This document shows positions 17,612 through 26,900 of a DNA stretch of 42,075 nt, piece by piece. Position 1 is the first letter of the stretch. Each line of letters begins with the position of its first letter. Made by a program: the position numbers and the translations under genes. This DNA comes from Bin55 sp964511425 (GTDB lineage: Bacteria; Pseudomonadota; Gammaproteobacteria; Pseudomonadales; Azotimanducaceae): the NCBI GenBank assembly GCA_964511425.1, contig CAZEFI010000013.1, forward strand, positions 1-42,075, read 5' to 3'. The notes beneath the pieces were generated by a model that saw only the letters and a list, made by a program, of their open reading frames with translations, had not been told where the DNA came from and did not search any database.

Positions 17612-18439
17612 TCAGCGGCTACGTCGAAGTGCTGATTGCGTGAATTCGCTGTCGTCCAGATTGAGATCGAACTGATAGTCGTTCCAACGAAGCACTGTGC
17701 TGGCGTTTGTTAAGTGATTCACCATCGTCTGCTCCCCAGCCCGCCAGAATTGTTCGTCGTATTGCTGATAGTCGGCAAATGTAAGCGTCTTCAGATGCAC
17801 ATCTCTACGGTCGAACAGCTCCATTTTCCATGTTCTGAATTCGACCGTATCCTGCCAAACGATTTTGCGGCTGTATCCGGATTTCTCATCCACGGGAAAT
17901 TGTTCGGTTACCGTGCACGTGAGTTCGCCGCAGGGTTCGTCTCGAAGGTATTTGTATGTGAATTCCTCGACCTCGGGTGCGCTCAGATCTTCGTAAGAAA
18001 ACTCGCTACCCATGAAGGATCCAGAGCGCTGTGAAGTACTGATGCGTCTCACCCTCTTCAAGGCCGGAAGATAAATCCACTGGTCGTCTGGATCATCAAT
18101 ATGAGCATGAATGAGTAGCGCAGTACCTTGCACGTCTCTCGGTTGATCGAACACAAACAAGCTCTTGTCGCCATCACCGGCAACCTCGAGCACCTTAAAG
18201 CGTAACTCGCGTGTGCTCTCGCGGCCCTGCCGATTGCGTAGCACCATGGTCAACTTTGCAGAGAAGTCTCCGAATCCGTCTTCCCGATCGCTTGCTTCCT
18301 GTGCAATCCGACGACCCTTCTGCTCCGGTGTTTCTTCGTCTTGGGCAAAGGCTTGTTCACCAAGTACACACCAGCACAAAACGGCAAAACCAACAACTCC
18401 GTACGACACTTGTCGAAAGCAAGGGAGACTTTTTTTCAT
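17612..18439 (-). CDS. LolA-like outer-membrane lipoprotein-sorting protein
   Basis: 275 residues with a signal peptide (about 1-32, ending AFA-QDEET). The mature part is the open beta-barrel of the LolA/LppX/RseB superfamily: FGDFSAKLTMVLRNRQGRES, RELRFKVLEVAGDGDKSLFV, GTALLIHAH, DDQWIYLPALKRVRRIST, GSFMGSEFSYEDLS. This DUF-type branch is commonly encoded next to RND/MMPL transporters, as here, where it follows the RND gene with a 113-base gap. Proteins of this fold carry lipids across the periplasm. Near a triterpenoid-forming enzyme it may carry that product; this is inference from position. A truncated copy lies downstream. Confidence 0.92.
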   Translation of the reverse strand: MKKSLPCFRQVSYGVVGFAVLCWCVLGEQAFAQDEETPEQKGRRIAQEASDREDGFGDFSAKLTMVLRNRQGRESTRELRFKVLEVAGDGDKSLFVFDQPRDVQGTALLIHAHIDDPDDQWIYLPALKRVRRISTSQRSGSFMGSEFSYEDLSAPEVEEFTYKYLRDEPCGELTCTVTEQFPVDEKSGYSRKIVWQDTVEFRTWKMELFDRRDVHLKTLTFADYQQYDEQFWRAGEQTMVNHLTNASTVLRWNDYQFDLNLDDSEFTQSALRRSR

Positions 18440-18552
18440 TTAGCTATGACCAACCAAGTATTTTGTGGGGACCCGACGAGGGAACATAGACACCGACTCT
18501 CATGCGAATGGATTCCGAGACATGGTATCACTCAAGTAGCCTCCACGCAAGT

Positions 18553-20850
18553 TCACTTGTCTTTGTCTAGAGCAATGAGTAGCGGCGGGAACAAGAGAAA
18601 GTCCGCGATGAGCGCAACGACGATCGTCGTCCCGACGAGCACGCCGAGCGTTTCGTTGGTCGACAATCCTGAGGCACCAAAGACAAAAAATGCCAGCGCA
18701 AAAATCAAGGTTGTGCTGAGCAGAGGTCGTCCAACAAACCGAAAAGTTGGTACGATGGCATCAGTCGGTGATTTGCCTTCCGCACGGGACTTCAGGTACT
18801 TGGACAGGATATGGATGGTATCGTCCACAACAATGGCAAACGCTATCGCGGCAACGATCGAAGCCGCTATCGTTACGGTTCCCACGACGTACCCCCAAAT
18901 CCCCATAGCGATGATTGCCGGCAGGAAATTGGGTATCAAACTCAAAATACCGAAACGAAGGCTCTTGAAGGCGAAGATCAAGAGCAGTGAGACGATCAGC
19001 ATAGCAATGCCCGTACCGATCAGCATGTTCACGATGTTTCTCATCACCGAGTAGGCACCAACAATAGCAACGCCCGTCGCACCCGCTCCCATTTCGGGCG
19101 CGTTTTCTCGCAACCAAGTGGACGCGCGTTTGTCAAGTTCAATTTGCTCACTAACCTGCATTTTTTTGACCAAAACAGTCAAACGAGTAGCCGAACGTTC
19201 AAAATTGATAAGATTGTTCAGATCGCGACCAACCGGTAGCGAGAGCTCGTACAACAGAAGATACTGCGCCGCAAGGTCTGAGTCTGTAGGAAGGGCATAA
19301 GAGTCTATTGCGTCACCGTGCAGATTCTGGTTGATCCGCTTCAAGATGTCGGTGATTGCAGTGACATGAGAGACTTCAGGCTGTTCGCGCAGCCAATCAG
19401 CAAACGAACTTACCTGGTTCAAGTAACCGATATCAGTGATTCCGCCGTCCCGTCCAGAACTCATTGAATACTCAAAGGATTCCAGCCCGCCGAAGTTGTC
19501 GCTGATGAAATCTCCAGATTGTCGTAACTCATTGCTCTTGTCAAGCAACGTAGCATTATTGGTGTCGTCTAGATTGATTCTCGAGATGCCTATGAGTCCC
19601 AACACGCACAGTATGACAAAAACCCAAAGTAACAGCGTTCTGTTGGAAATGACGAAATTCCCCAACCACCTAGAAAATTGTCTCTCACTGTTCTTTTTAG
19701 ATGACCCCCGAATGGGCATCATTGACAACAATGCAGGCAAAAGTGTGACCGAGAAAACAAACGCAACCATAGAACCTACCGCCACTAAATTTCCCATCAC
19801 TCGAAACGGCGGCATCTCTGAAAAATTGAGGCTCAAAAAACCGATTGTGGTGGTGAGCGAAGTGAGAAATATGGGGCGTAAGTTAGCTTGCAGGGAATAG
19901 GTAATGGCAGGTCGACGTTCCATCCCATCGAGCATTCCGTCCCTCATTCCCTGGATCAAGTGGACGGAGTGTGCTGTGGCAATTGCCATGAGAATGAAGA
20001 GTGCAGCACCACTTTCTGCGTAGAACGTCAATCCAATCCAGCCAGCCAGTCCGAAACTCGAAGCCACCACGACCACCAACATCGCGAACACCGCAAGAAC
20101 ACACCAAACCGAGCGCAAAAACAGAATGGCCATTAGAGCCATCATTGCAAATGCAATCGGTGCTAGAGTAGACATGTCCTTGTTCAATGCATCGCGAACT
20201 GCTCGATTCAACAACATCTCGCCGTAAATGTAGTAATCGACTTCAGGGTTGGCTGCGCGCTGTTCGTTGACGAGATCTCTGAGCGCATCGACCACTGTTA
20301 CTCTGGTTGTTGATCGGTCTTGTTCAGGAATTGCAAAACTTACGATCATCCCGGCCAGTCGACCGTCGCGAGAGACAAATCGACCTGAGATTTCCTGCGT
20401 GGAGAGGGCGATCTCTCGAATGCGTTCAATTCTGGTTTCGTCGAGCGACATTGCATCGTCAACGAGTTGTTCGACAATCAAGCCCTCATCGGTTCCCTCG
20501 GAGTGTAAATAATTGGTTATCGAATCCACACGGACGGAATTAGGTGTTCGCCATAACGCATCCGTCAGGCTTTCTATAGCAACGAACGCTTCCCGTGTGA
20601 AAATCGTGTCGTTTTGGGGAGCGGCAACAACAAGCACGCTGTCAGACACGGCGTAGGTCTCTTCAAATTTCTCTAATTCGACCAAATACGGATCACTTTC
20701 TTTAAAGTGATTTCGGATACTTACTTCAACGGTGATCAGCCGATGAGCTCCCGCGGCGAGAATCACAACCGCAATGAGTGCGATGGCTGTCGTCCACAGG
20801 TACCGATTGACAACCAAGTCGAAAAATTCAGTTTTGGACATGGATGGCAT
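18553..20850 (-). CDS. RND/MMPL-family transporter
   Basis: 765 residues with the two-fold RND layout: one N-terminal membrane helix (WTTAIALIAVVILAAGAHRL), a large periplasmic loop (about 40-225) and a block of five helices (about 230-390, containing TSLTTTIGFLSLNFSEMPPF). A second anchor helix, loop and five-helix block follow, with AIAFAIVVDDTIHILSKYL, the conserved acidic pair that couples to protons. It resembles the predicted exporters of the RND superfamily (COG1033/HpnN-like) that move hydrophobic lipids, and is paired with a LolA-like carrier. Methylococcus BstA, a bacterial sterol transporter, is also an RND protein, so a triterpenoid or sterol cargo is plausible. ATG at 20850 or 20841 are both possible starts. 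Confidence 0.94.
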   Translation of the reverse strand: MPSMSKTEFFDLVVNRYLWTTAIALIAVVILAAGAHRLITVEVSIRNHFKESDPYLVELEKFEETYAVSDSVLVVAAPQNDTIFTREAFVAIESLTDALWRTPNSVRVDSITNYLHSEGTDEGLIVEQLVDDAMSLDETRIERIREIALSTQEISGRFVSRDGRLAGMIVSFAIPEQDRSTTRVTVVDALRDLVNEQRAANPEVDYYIYGEMLLNRAVRDALNKDMSTLAPIAFAMMALMAILFLRSVWCVLAVFAMLVVVVASSFGLAGWIGLTFYAESGAALFILMAIATAHSVHLIQGMRDGMLDGMERRPAITYSLQANLRPIFLTSLTTTIGFLSLNFSEMPPFRVMGNLVAVGSMVAFVFSVTLLPALLSMMPIRGSSKKNSERQFSRWLGNFVISNRTLLLWVFVILCVLGLIGISRINLDDTNNATLLDKSNELRQSGDFISDNFGGLESFEYSMSSGRDGGITDIGYLNQVSSFADWLREQPEVSHVTAITDILKRINQNLHGDAIDSYALPTDSDLAAQYLLLYELSLPVGRDLNNLINFERSATRLTVLVKKMQVSEQIELDKRASTWLRENAPEMGAGATGVAIVGAYSVMRNIVNMLIGTGIAMLIVSLLLIFAFKSLRFGILSLIPNFLPAIIAMGIWGYVVGTVTIAASIVAAIAFAIVVDDTIHILSKYLKSRAEGKSPTDAIVPTFRFVGRPLLSTTLIFALAFFVFGASGLSTNETLGVLVGTTIVVALIADFLLFPPLLIALDKDK

Positions 20851-20971
20851 TGCTAGCTCACGCTTGGTACTTTAGATTTTGCGAGCTGGATGAACTCGGA
20901 TATTGCTCCGCGATCCCGAACATCGTAATGGAAGAATCGCACAAATTCGGATCCACAGGAGAGCGGGCAAC

Positions 20972-22990
20972 TCAAAGTTTCAACTCGTGCCGTTGACTTG
21001 CGATGCGCAGCTTGAGTTTTTTTGAAACCGTCAAAGCCGGAAAAGGATTGATCTTGAGCTCATGGTCCTTAGGCAACGGTTCAAACTCGAAATAACGTGC
21101 AATAGTCAAGAGGGTAAACGATAAATACAAGCGCATCCATGCCTGTCCGGCGCACGTATGAGTATCTAGACCATACGGCGCATAGCCGGAACCACGATGC
21201 TGATTGTGCGGCGGGAGGTAACGGTCAATGTCGAACTCATACGGATTGGGAAAGCAATCATCCATGTAATGCGCACCGGTTTGCACAATATGCAAAAACT
21301 CCCTGAGCGGTAGCGAATAATCTTCAACAACACAAGAATTTGCCACGTTACGAAGATTTACGGCGATGACCGGATATAGCCGTAAGCACTCCATGAGAAA
21401 ACGACGGGTAACGTCAAATTCCTTCAAATCAAAGTCCTTGACGCTGGAGTCTTTACCATCGAAAAGCGTGTCTGCCTCTTGACGAATTCTCGAAGCAATA
21501 TCGGGTTGCCGAGCTAGTTCATAAAGTAGAAACCCCAACATGTCCCCCAAATACAGGGCTTGAAATACAGGAGTCGCGGCCAACATGAACAGCAGATTCT
21601 GCTCCGGTATTAACTGCGGATCGCTATTGTTTACTGTAAACAGTTCGTCTGCGAGCTCCTGCGCGGCGTCCGTTCGCTGCAGAGGCAAATGGCTTAGATC
21701 AATACGTCGCGCAACTTTCTCGTAGAGTTTAAAGCGGCGATTCATAGCTGGAGTATGCAACAAAAATTTGGGTAGGAAATTCGCTACATAACACAGAATT
21801 GCACGTTCATTCCACTTGACCATGTCCTCAAATTCGTCTTGTACATTAACACTAAGGAAAATCTGAAACATTTGAAGATTGGTCATTAACCGAGTATCTC
21901 GCCGTACGCATAGATCGGCTCCCTCTTGCCAATTCTGATCTATCATGAATTGGCGACACAGACGAAAGACTTCTTGCTGCCGTTCGTGAAATTTTGATGT
22001 GGAGTAAATTCGTGCCATCAATTTTCGTATGCGAAAATGCTCAGCTCCATCTAGGGACGGAAGCAGATTGTTTGCGCCACAAACCATTTCCATTTCGCGA
22101 AAATAACTTCCCGATGTCAAAAACCTTCGGGAATTTCGACGCACCCAGGCATTGATCCTAGGTCCAACCAAGAATAGTCGAGGCTTTTGAAACGGCCCTC
22201 CGATTTTGAAGACTGGACCATATTGCTCGGCAAGTTTCGCAAAGAAAGCTGGCAAGTTTCCGTCCCACAAGTGTCGATTTGAAAGTACGCGACCTATAGG
22301 AACCTTCGGAATTGGCTTTGTGAGTGGCGACTGCTGCAATGCTGGTGAAATGCTGACGTCCTTAACGGCTTTTGAAAGCCTACGATTGATCAGTTCGAGA
22401 TTACAAATCAAATCGATTCTATTTTCGTTTTCCTCGTTGAGTTCGAACATCAACTTTAAGATGTCACACGCATTCAAAAGGCCAATTAGAAAGCTATCTT
22501 GTGGATCAGGAATATCATCGGTGAAAATAGCCTTCTGAGTTCTGGTTCTTATGTAATCTCCTACGCTCAAACTTATGGAGTATTGCTCTAATTCGGCATG
22601 TGAGGCACAGTGGTTGGTCGTAAAAAAGTCTCCTTCATCACGCAATAGAATGTCTAACTCTACCAGGTGTTTCAGCGTAGTATCGACAATGTGTTCCGAA
22701 TGAGAAGCAAGTGCTTCAATCCAGTATCGGGTTTTTTGGGGTTCGGGCTGGGAAGCGATTTCAGCCAAACACAAATCTAGTATCTCCTCACCCGTTTCGG
22801 TGGCATCTAGGAGAAAAAGCGATTCTTCATCTGCATCTATGCGAGCCCTAAGCGAAAGATCTGCCAGAACCGCGCCCGCCACGGCACAGTTCAGAGTCCA
22901 ACCCTCCACTTGGTGAAAGTAACCCGTCTGCTCGTTTAGAATCGCGATGATGAATTGTTGCGGAATGTTTAGCGAATGCTGCGATTTCAT
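20972..22990 (-). CDS. GOLPH3 (GPP34)-cytochrome P450 fusion
   Basis: 672 residues. Residues 8-200 match the GOLPH3/VPS74-like fold: FIIAILNEQTGYF, a Trp at 31, VAGAVLADLSLRARI, TGEEILDLCLAEI, RYWIEALA and LVELDILL. Residues 245-665 are a P450: FFAKLAEQYGPVFKIG (N-terminal strands), HFRIRKLMARIYS (helix C), ExxR at 534-537 (ECLR), and a heme loop with Cys613 in YGLDTHTCAG. The usual acid-alcohol pair in helix I is absent (LAATPVFQAL) and the fourth residue before the cysteine is Asp, not Gly. GOLPH3 binds PI4P in eukaryotes; the Arg90 equivalent is Ala here, so lipid specificity may differ. Divergent from the cyclase gene, it probably acts on membrane-bound triterpenoids. Confidence 0.9.
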   Translation of the reverse strand: MKSQHSLNIPQQFIIAILNEQTGYFHQVEGWTLNCAVAGAVLADLSLRARIDADEESLFLLDATETGEEILDLCLAEIASQPEPQKTRYWIEALASHSEHIVDTTLKHLVELDILLRDEGDFFTTNHCASHAELEQYSISLSVGDYIRTRTQKAIFTDDIPDPQDSFLIGLLNACDILKLMFELNEENENRIDLICNLELINRRLSKAVKDVSISPALQQSPLTKPIPKVPIGRVLSNRHLWDGNLPAFFAKLAEQYGPVFKIGGPFQKPRLFLVGPRINAWVRRNSRRFLTSGSYFREMEMVCGANNLLPSLDGAEHFRIRKLMARIYSTSKFHERQQEVFRLCRQFMIDQNWQEGADLCVRRDTRLMTNLQMFQIFLSVNVQDEFEDMVKWNERAILCYVANFLPKFLLHTPAMNRRFKLYEKVARRIDLSHLPLQRTDAAQELADELFTVNNSDPQLIPEQNLLFMLAATPVFQALYLGDMLGFLLYELARQPDIASRIRQEADTLFDGKDSSVKDFDLKEFDVTRRFLMECLRLYPVIAVNLRNVANSCVVEDYSLPLREFLHIVQTGAHYMDDCFPNPYEFDIDRYLPPHNQHRGSGYAPYGLDTHTCAGQAWMRLYLSFTLLTIARYFEFEPLPKDHELKINPFPALTVSKKLKLRIASQRHELKL

Positions 22991-23426
22991 GTCAACAATC
23001 TGTCATGTCTCATGATTGGCTAGTACTTCGAATGACAATTCCTTTTGTGTCTGGCTTGCTCGTACCGCTACGGGATGTCCAGTTCTGCTCCTATGGAATG
23101 AGTAGGAGTATTGTTACGATGTTATCAAACCTAGCTAGTCTTAGAACTTTGCGATGAATCTCCAGGTGGCAATACACTTGTAGCCCTCGGAACACGTCGC
23201 ATTCCTGACCTTCTTAAGACCTTTAGGATTTCAATTATTTTGCACACGCGCATCGTGGACTTCAATTCACACTACCCTTCAAAACGACACCATCCAGTTT
23301 AGCTACACACTCGCTTCATCGTTCTCGTTGATCTTGGCTACCATGCCCTGTGACATCGCACATTTTTGCTCTACGAGAGTGACTTTTACCACCCGGATTG
23401 AACCCAGGTTAGTGAGAGACGACTAG
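22991..23426. other. Divergent intergenic region of the triterpenoid locus
   Basis: About 440 bases between the GOLPH3-P450 gene (leftward) and the CYP51 remnant (rightward). It should hold the promoter of the leftward operon and perhaps of the epoxidase-cyclase gene. I found no clear operator, hairpin or further CYP51 sequence here. Confidence 0.4.
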
Positions 23427-23945
23427 TATCTAAGTCGAATCAGACAGCAAATTGGACGAGTCGGCTACGAAACTCGCAACTTGACTCTCAATGGTTTCGA
23501 ACTACAACACAAGACAAAATCCAGTAAGGATAGGTTAACGTCTCCACCCACCTCTGATACTTCTCATCCGTACAGTCATGAACAAGTTGGTCGCTCGGGA
23601 TCAGAAGGTTCCAGAGAATACGCTGGCTACAATTCCACTTGTGGTCTGCTCAGGCTCGCAGTTTTAATCACGCATCCAGATGAGTTCAATCTTGATCGAT
23701 TCGAAGTCCCCACCAGCGAAGATGTACGAGCGATGATCGGTTTTGGTGACCGAAAGCATCAGTGTGTAGTCAAGACCTTCGCGATCTTTCGATCAAGGGT
23801 ACCTTGGAACGAATTAATGGACCAGTTTGCCTTTGCACTAAACGCACCATTTCCAGAACCGAGCTACGGTATCTGGATGACTGGTTCGAAACTTCCTTGG
23901 CAACTGCGTTACCGTAGTCGTTCAGCACAAAGCGTCTTGCATTGA
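23427..23945 (+). pseudogene. CYP51-like sterol 14-alpha-demethylase, frameshifted C-terminal remnant
   Basis: Three reading frames together spell the end of a CYP51. From 23427: NLTLNGFEL...SSKDRL, then a one-base shift near 23538 to RLHPPLILLIRTVMNKLVAR and VPENTLATIPLVV, a typical ExxR-following segment (the Glu is Asp). A second shift near 23660 leads to THPDEFNLDRFEVPTSEDVR and then AMIGFGDRKHQCVVKTFA, the heme loop, with Val for the usual Gly after the cysteine. The final PEPSYGIWMTGSKLPWQLRY matches the CYP51 C-terminus. The N-terminal two thirds, including helix I, are missing. The last codon overlaps the start of the epoxidase-cyclase gene as TTGA, so the enzyme genes may once have formed an operon. 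Confidence 0.8.
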
Positions 23946-26900
23946 TCGAATCCCCTCCTGTTACATACGATGTGGCCATCGTTGGTGCGGGGCCTGTAGG
24001 TAGTTTGTGTGCTCTAGCACACGCTCGGAAAGGTGCTCGAGTAGCCTTACTTGAAGCCAATCCAAAGGCTGCTGGTAGATTGGCTGGCGAGTGGCTTCAT
24101 CCACCCGCAGTTCGAATGCTGAAAGAGCTAGGGATTTCTTTTGAGACTGGTCCCATGAGTAATCCAGGAACCGGATTCGTCGTCTATCCAGAAGATCGAA
24201 CGGAACCCATTGAGCTCCCTTATCCCGGTGAAACCAAAGGCGTGGCGGTCGAACATTCAACTCTAGTCGCCAAACTTCATAAAGCTCTCCAAGACTGTCC
24301 CGAAGTAGACTATTACGTGGGAGCGCGCGTCCGCTCGCTGGAAAACGGTCGAGTCACTTTCTCCCTCGATGGCGTACAGAATTCACTTGCAAGCGATAGG
24401 GTGATCGGCGCGGACGGGCGCGCTTCAATTGTCCGGAAGTCGCTCGGACTGCCAGTGGAGCGCATGACTTGCTCACGTATGATCGGAGTCGTTCTGGAGG
24501 GAGTCGAGCTCCCATATGAGGGATACGGACACGTGATCATTGGCGGCCCTGGTCCTATCCTAATGTTTCGGTTGGGGACTGATAAAGTCCGCATCACGAT
24601 CGATGTACCCTTGGATCACTGGACTCCAAGATATCGTGTGTCTATGCTTTTGGAATCCTATGCGGATCTCCTACCTGAGTCAACCCGCGAGTCTTTCGTA
24701 AACACACTCCGATCTGGTGCATTTCAAGCTGCTGGTAATGAGTTGCAACCACGCACTACCTACGGAAATCCTCATTGTGTTCTCATCGGTGATGCCGCAG
24801 GACACTACCATCCCTTAACTGCGGTTGGACTGACTCTAGGATTTAGCGATTCCCTGGATATAGCTGAAGCTAAGAATTTCCGGCGATTCTCAGCCAAAAG
24901 ACTGCGGACAACCCGTGCTCCTGAATGGCTGGCGTTCGGTCTTTATGAAGTTTTTGCAGATTATCGTCCGGAATCAGTTGCAGTAAGGCAAGCAACGTAC
25001 CGTCGTTGGCGGCAGAGTCCCAAGGTTCGCAAAGAAACGATGAACATTCTTGCGTGCGAGGAAGTGTCCAGGGCAAAGTTTGGAATTAATTTCTTCTCGA
25101 TCACGGCTCGAGCAATCGTCAGCTGCTATCCAAGTTCATTTAAATCTCATGCCTGGAGACGGACACGAGACGTCAGACGAGCCATAGTGTCCAGAGTAAA
25201 ACAGTTCCTCCGCGGATTCTTGTCGCTGAAGGCTGTGCACAGTTCTAATGAGAAGATGTCCGATCAGGTATGGGCCCGATTATCTCAGTCATTGCTGGTT
25301 TCCGTACGATCCAATGAGAATAAATCGGCAGCATCCAACACTTCATCTATAGCAGAACCGGACAGCTCCAGAGGAGCACTACAACGTGCAACCGAGCAAC
25401 TTCTGAAGCTTCAGAAAAAAGACGGAAGCTGGGAAGGTGAAATGCTTTGGTGCCCAATGCTGACCGCACAGTACGTACTACTTAGCTACATTTTGAACCA
25501 AGAACTCGATTCTCGTAGACGCAGTCTTGTACTGAGACAATTCGAACGCACACGACTTGAGGATGGCACGTGGGGGCTACACGAACACTCGCATCCATAC
25601 CTGTTCGTGACGACACTCGTATACGTTGCTGCTCGTCTACTTGGTGTTGACAAAGATGACCCACTAATCGCTCAGGCTGGACGATTCTTGCATACCGAGG
25701 ATGTGACGGGCATACCAAGTTGGGGTAAGTTCTGGCTGGCCATCTTGAATCTCTATGATTGGAAAGGATTGAACGCGGTGCTACCGGAACTGTGGGTTCT
25801 TCCTAGTTGGCTTCCTTTGCACCCATCCAATTGGTATTGTCACACTCGCCTAATCTACATGGCTATGGCAGTTGTCTACTCGAGCCGGTTTCAAGTACCC
25901 GAAGCTCCCGTAATCGCAGAGTTGCGGAGCGAGCTCTATAAGGAGGACTTCCACCGCATCAGGTTTGGATCGTCGAGAAACCGATTACGTAAAGAGGACA
26001 TATTTTCGTTTCCCACAATACGGCTAAGAGTTTGTTACGCCCTCGGGCGCGTGTTTGAGTTGTTTCACGGTAAAAAGCTTCGAACAAAGTGCACTGATGT
26101 GCTGCTCGAGCGCATTCGATGGGAATTGAACAGCTCCGACCACACCAGTATTTCGCCTGTCAGTGGTTTCCTCAATATTCTCGCCTTGTGGTTGCACGAT
26201 CCCGATGATGATGACTGCCAAAAAGCGTTGAACCAAATCGAGGGATGGATTTGGGAAGACGAAGAAGATGGTACTCGAATAACAGGTGCAAGAAGTGCTT
26301 CCTGGGATACGGGACTTGCGTTGCAAGCGCTGGCGAGTATCCCAAAATCCGATGAGGTAAAAAATTCGGTTGACCGAGCTACAAAATTCCTTGTGAGTCA
26401 GCAGATACGAAACAGCTTTGACGGATATGAACGTGCTTTTCGCAATGACCCGAAAGGTGGTTGGTGTTTTGCTGGAATCTGGCATGGCTGGCCCGTTACT
26501 GATTGCACTGCTGAAGCGATCCTAGGACTACTTGCAACGAATCCAAACACAATTGACACCGCGGTGGTTCGTGACGCTACGGACTTTATGCTACGCGGCC
26601 AGAACAAAGATGGAGGATTTGGCAGCTACGAAAATCGACGTACCCGCTCAAACCTTGAGTGGCTCAATCCATCTGAAATGTTCGGTGAATCGATGACTGA
26701 GAATTCCTATGTTGAGTGCACTGCATCCTGTCTGGAAGCACTTGCTAGCAGTCGTGAACACTACTCCGATAAGATTGTTGGTACGATCGACCGTTCTATT
26801 GCCAAAGGCGAAACCTGGCTCCGTCAGATCCAGGAAAGCGATGGATCTTGGCGTGGGGTTTGGGGCGTGCAATTTATCTATGGAACCTTGTTTGGAATAC

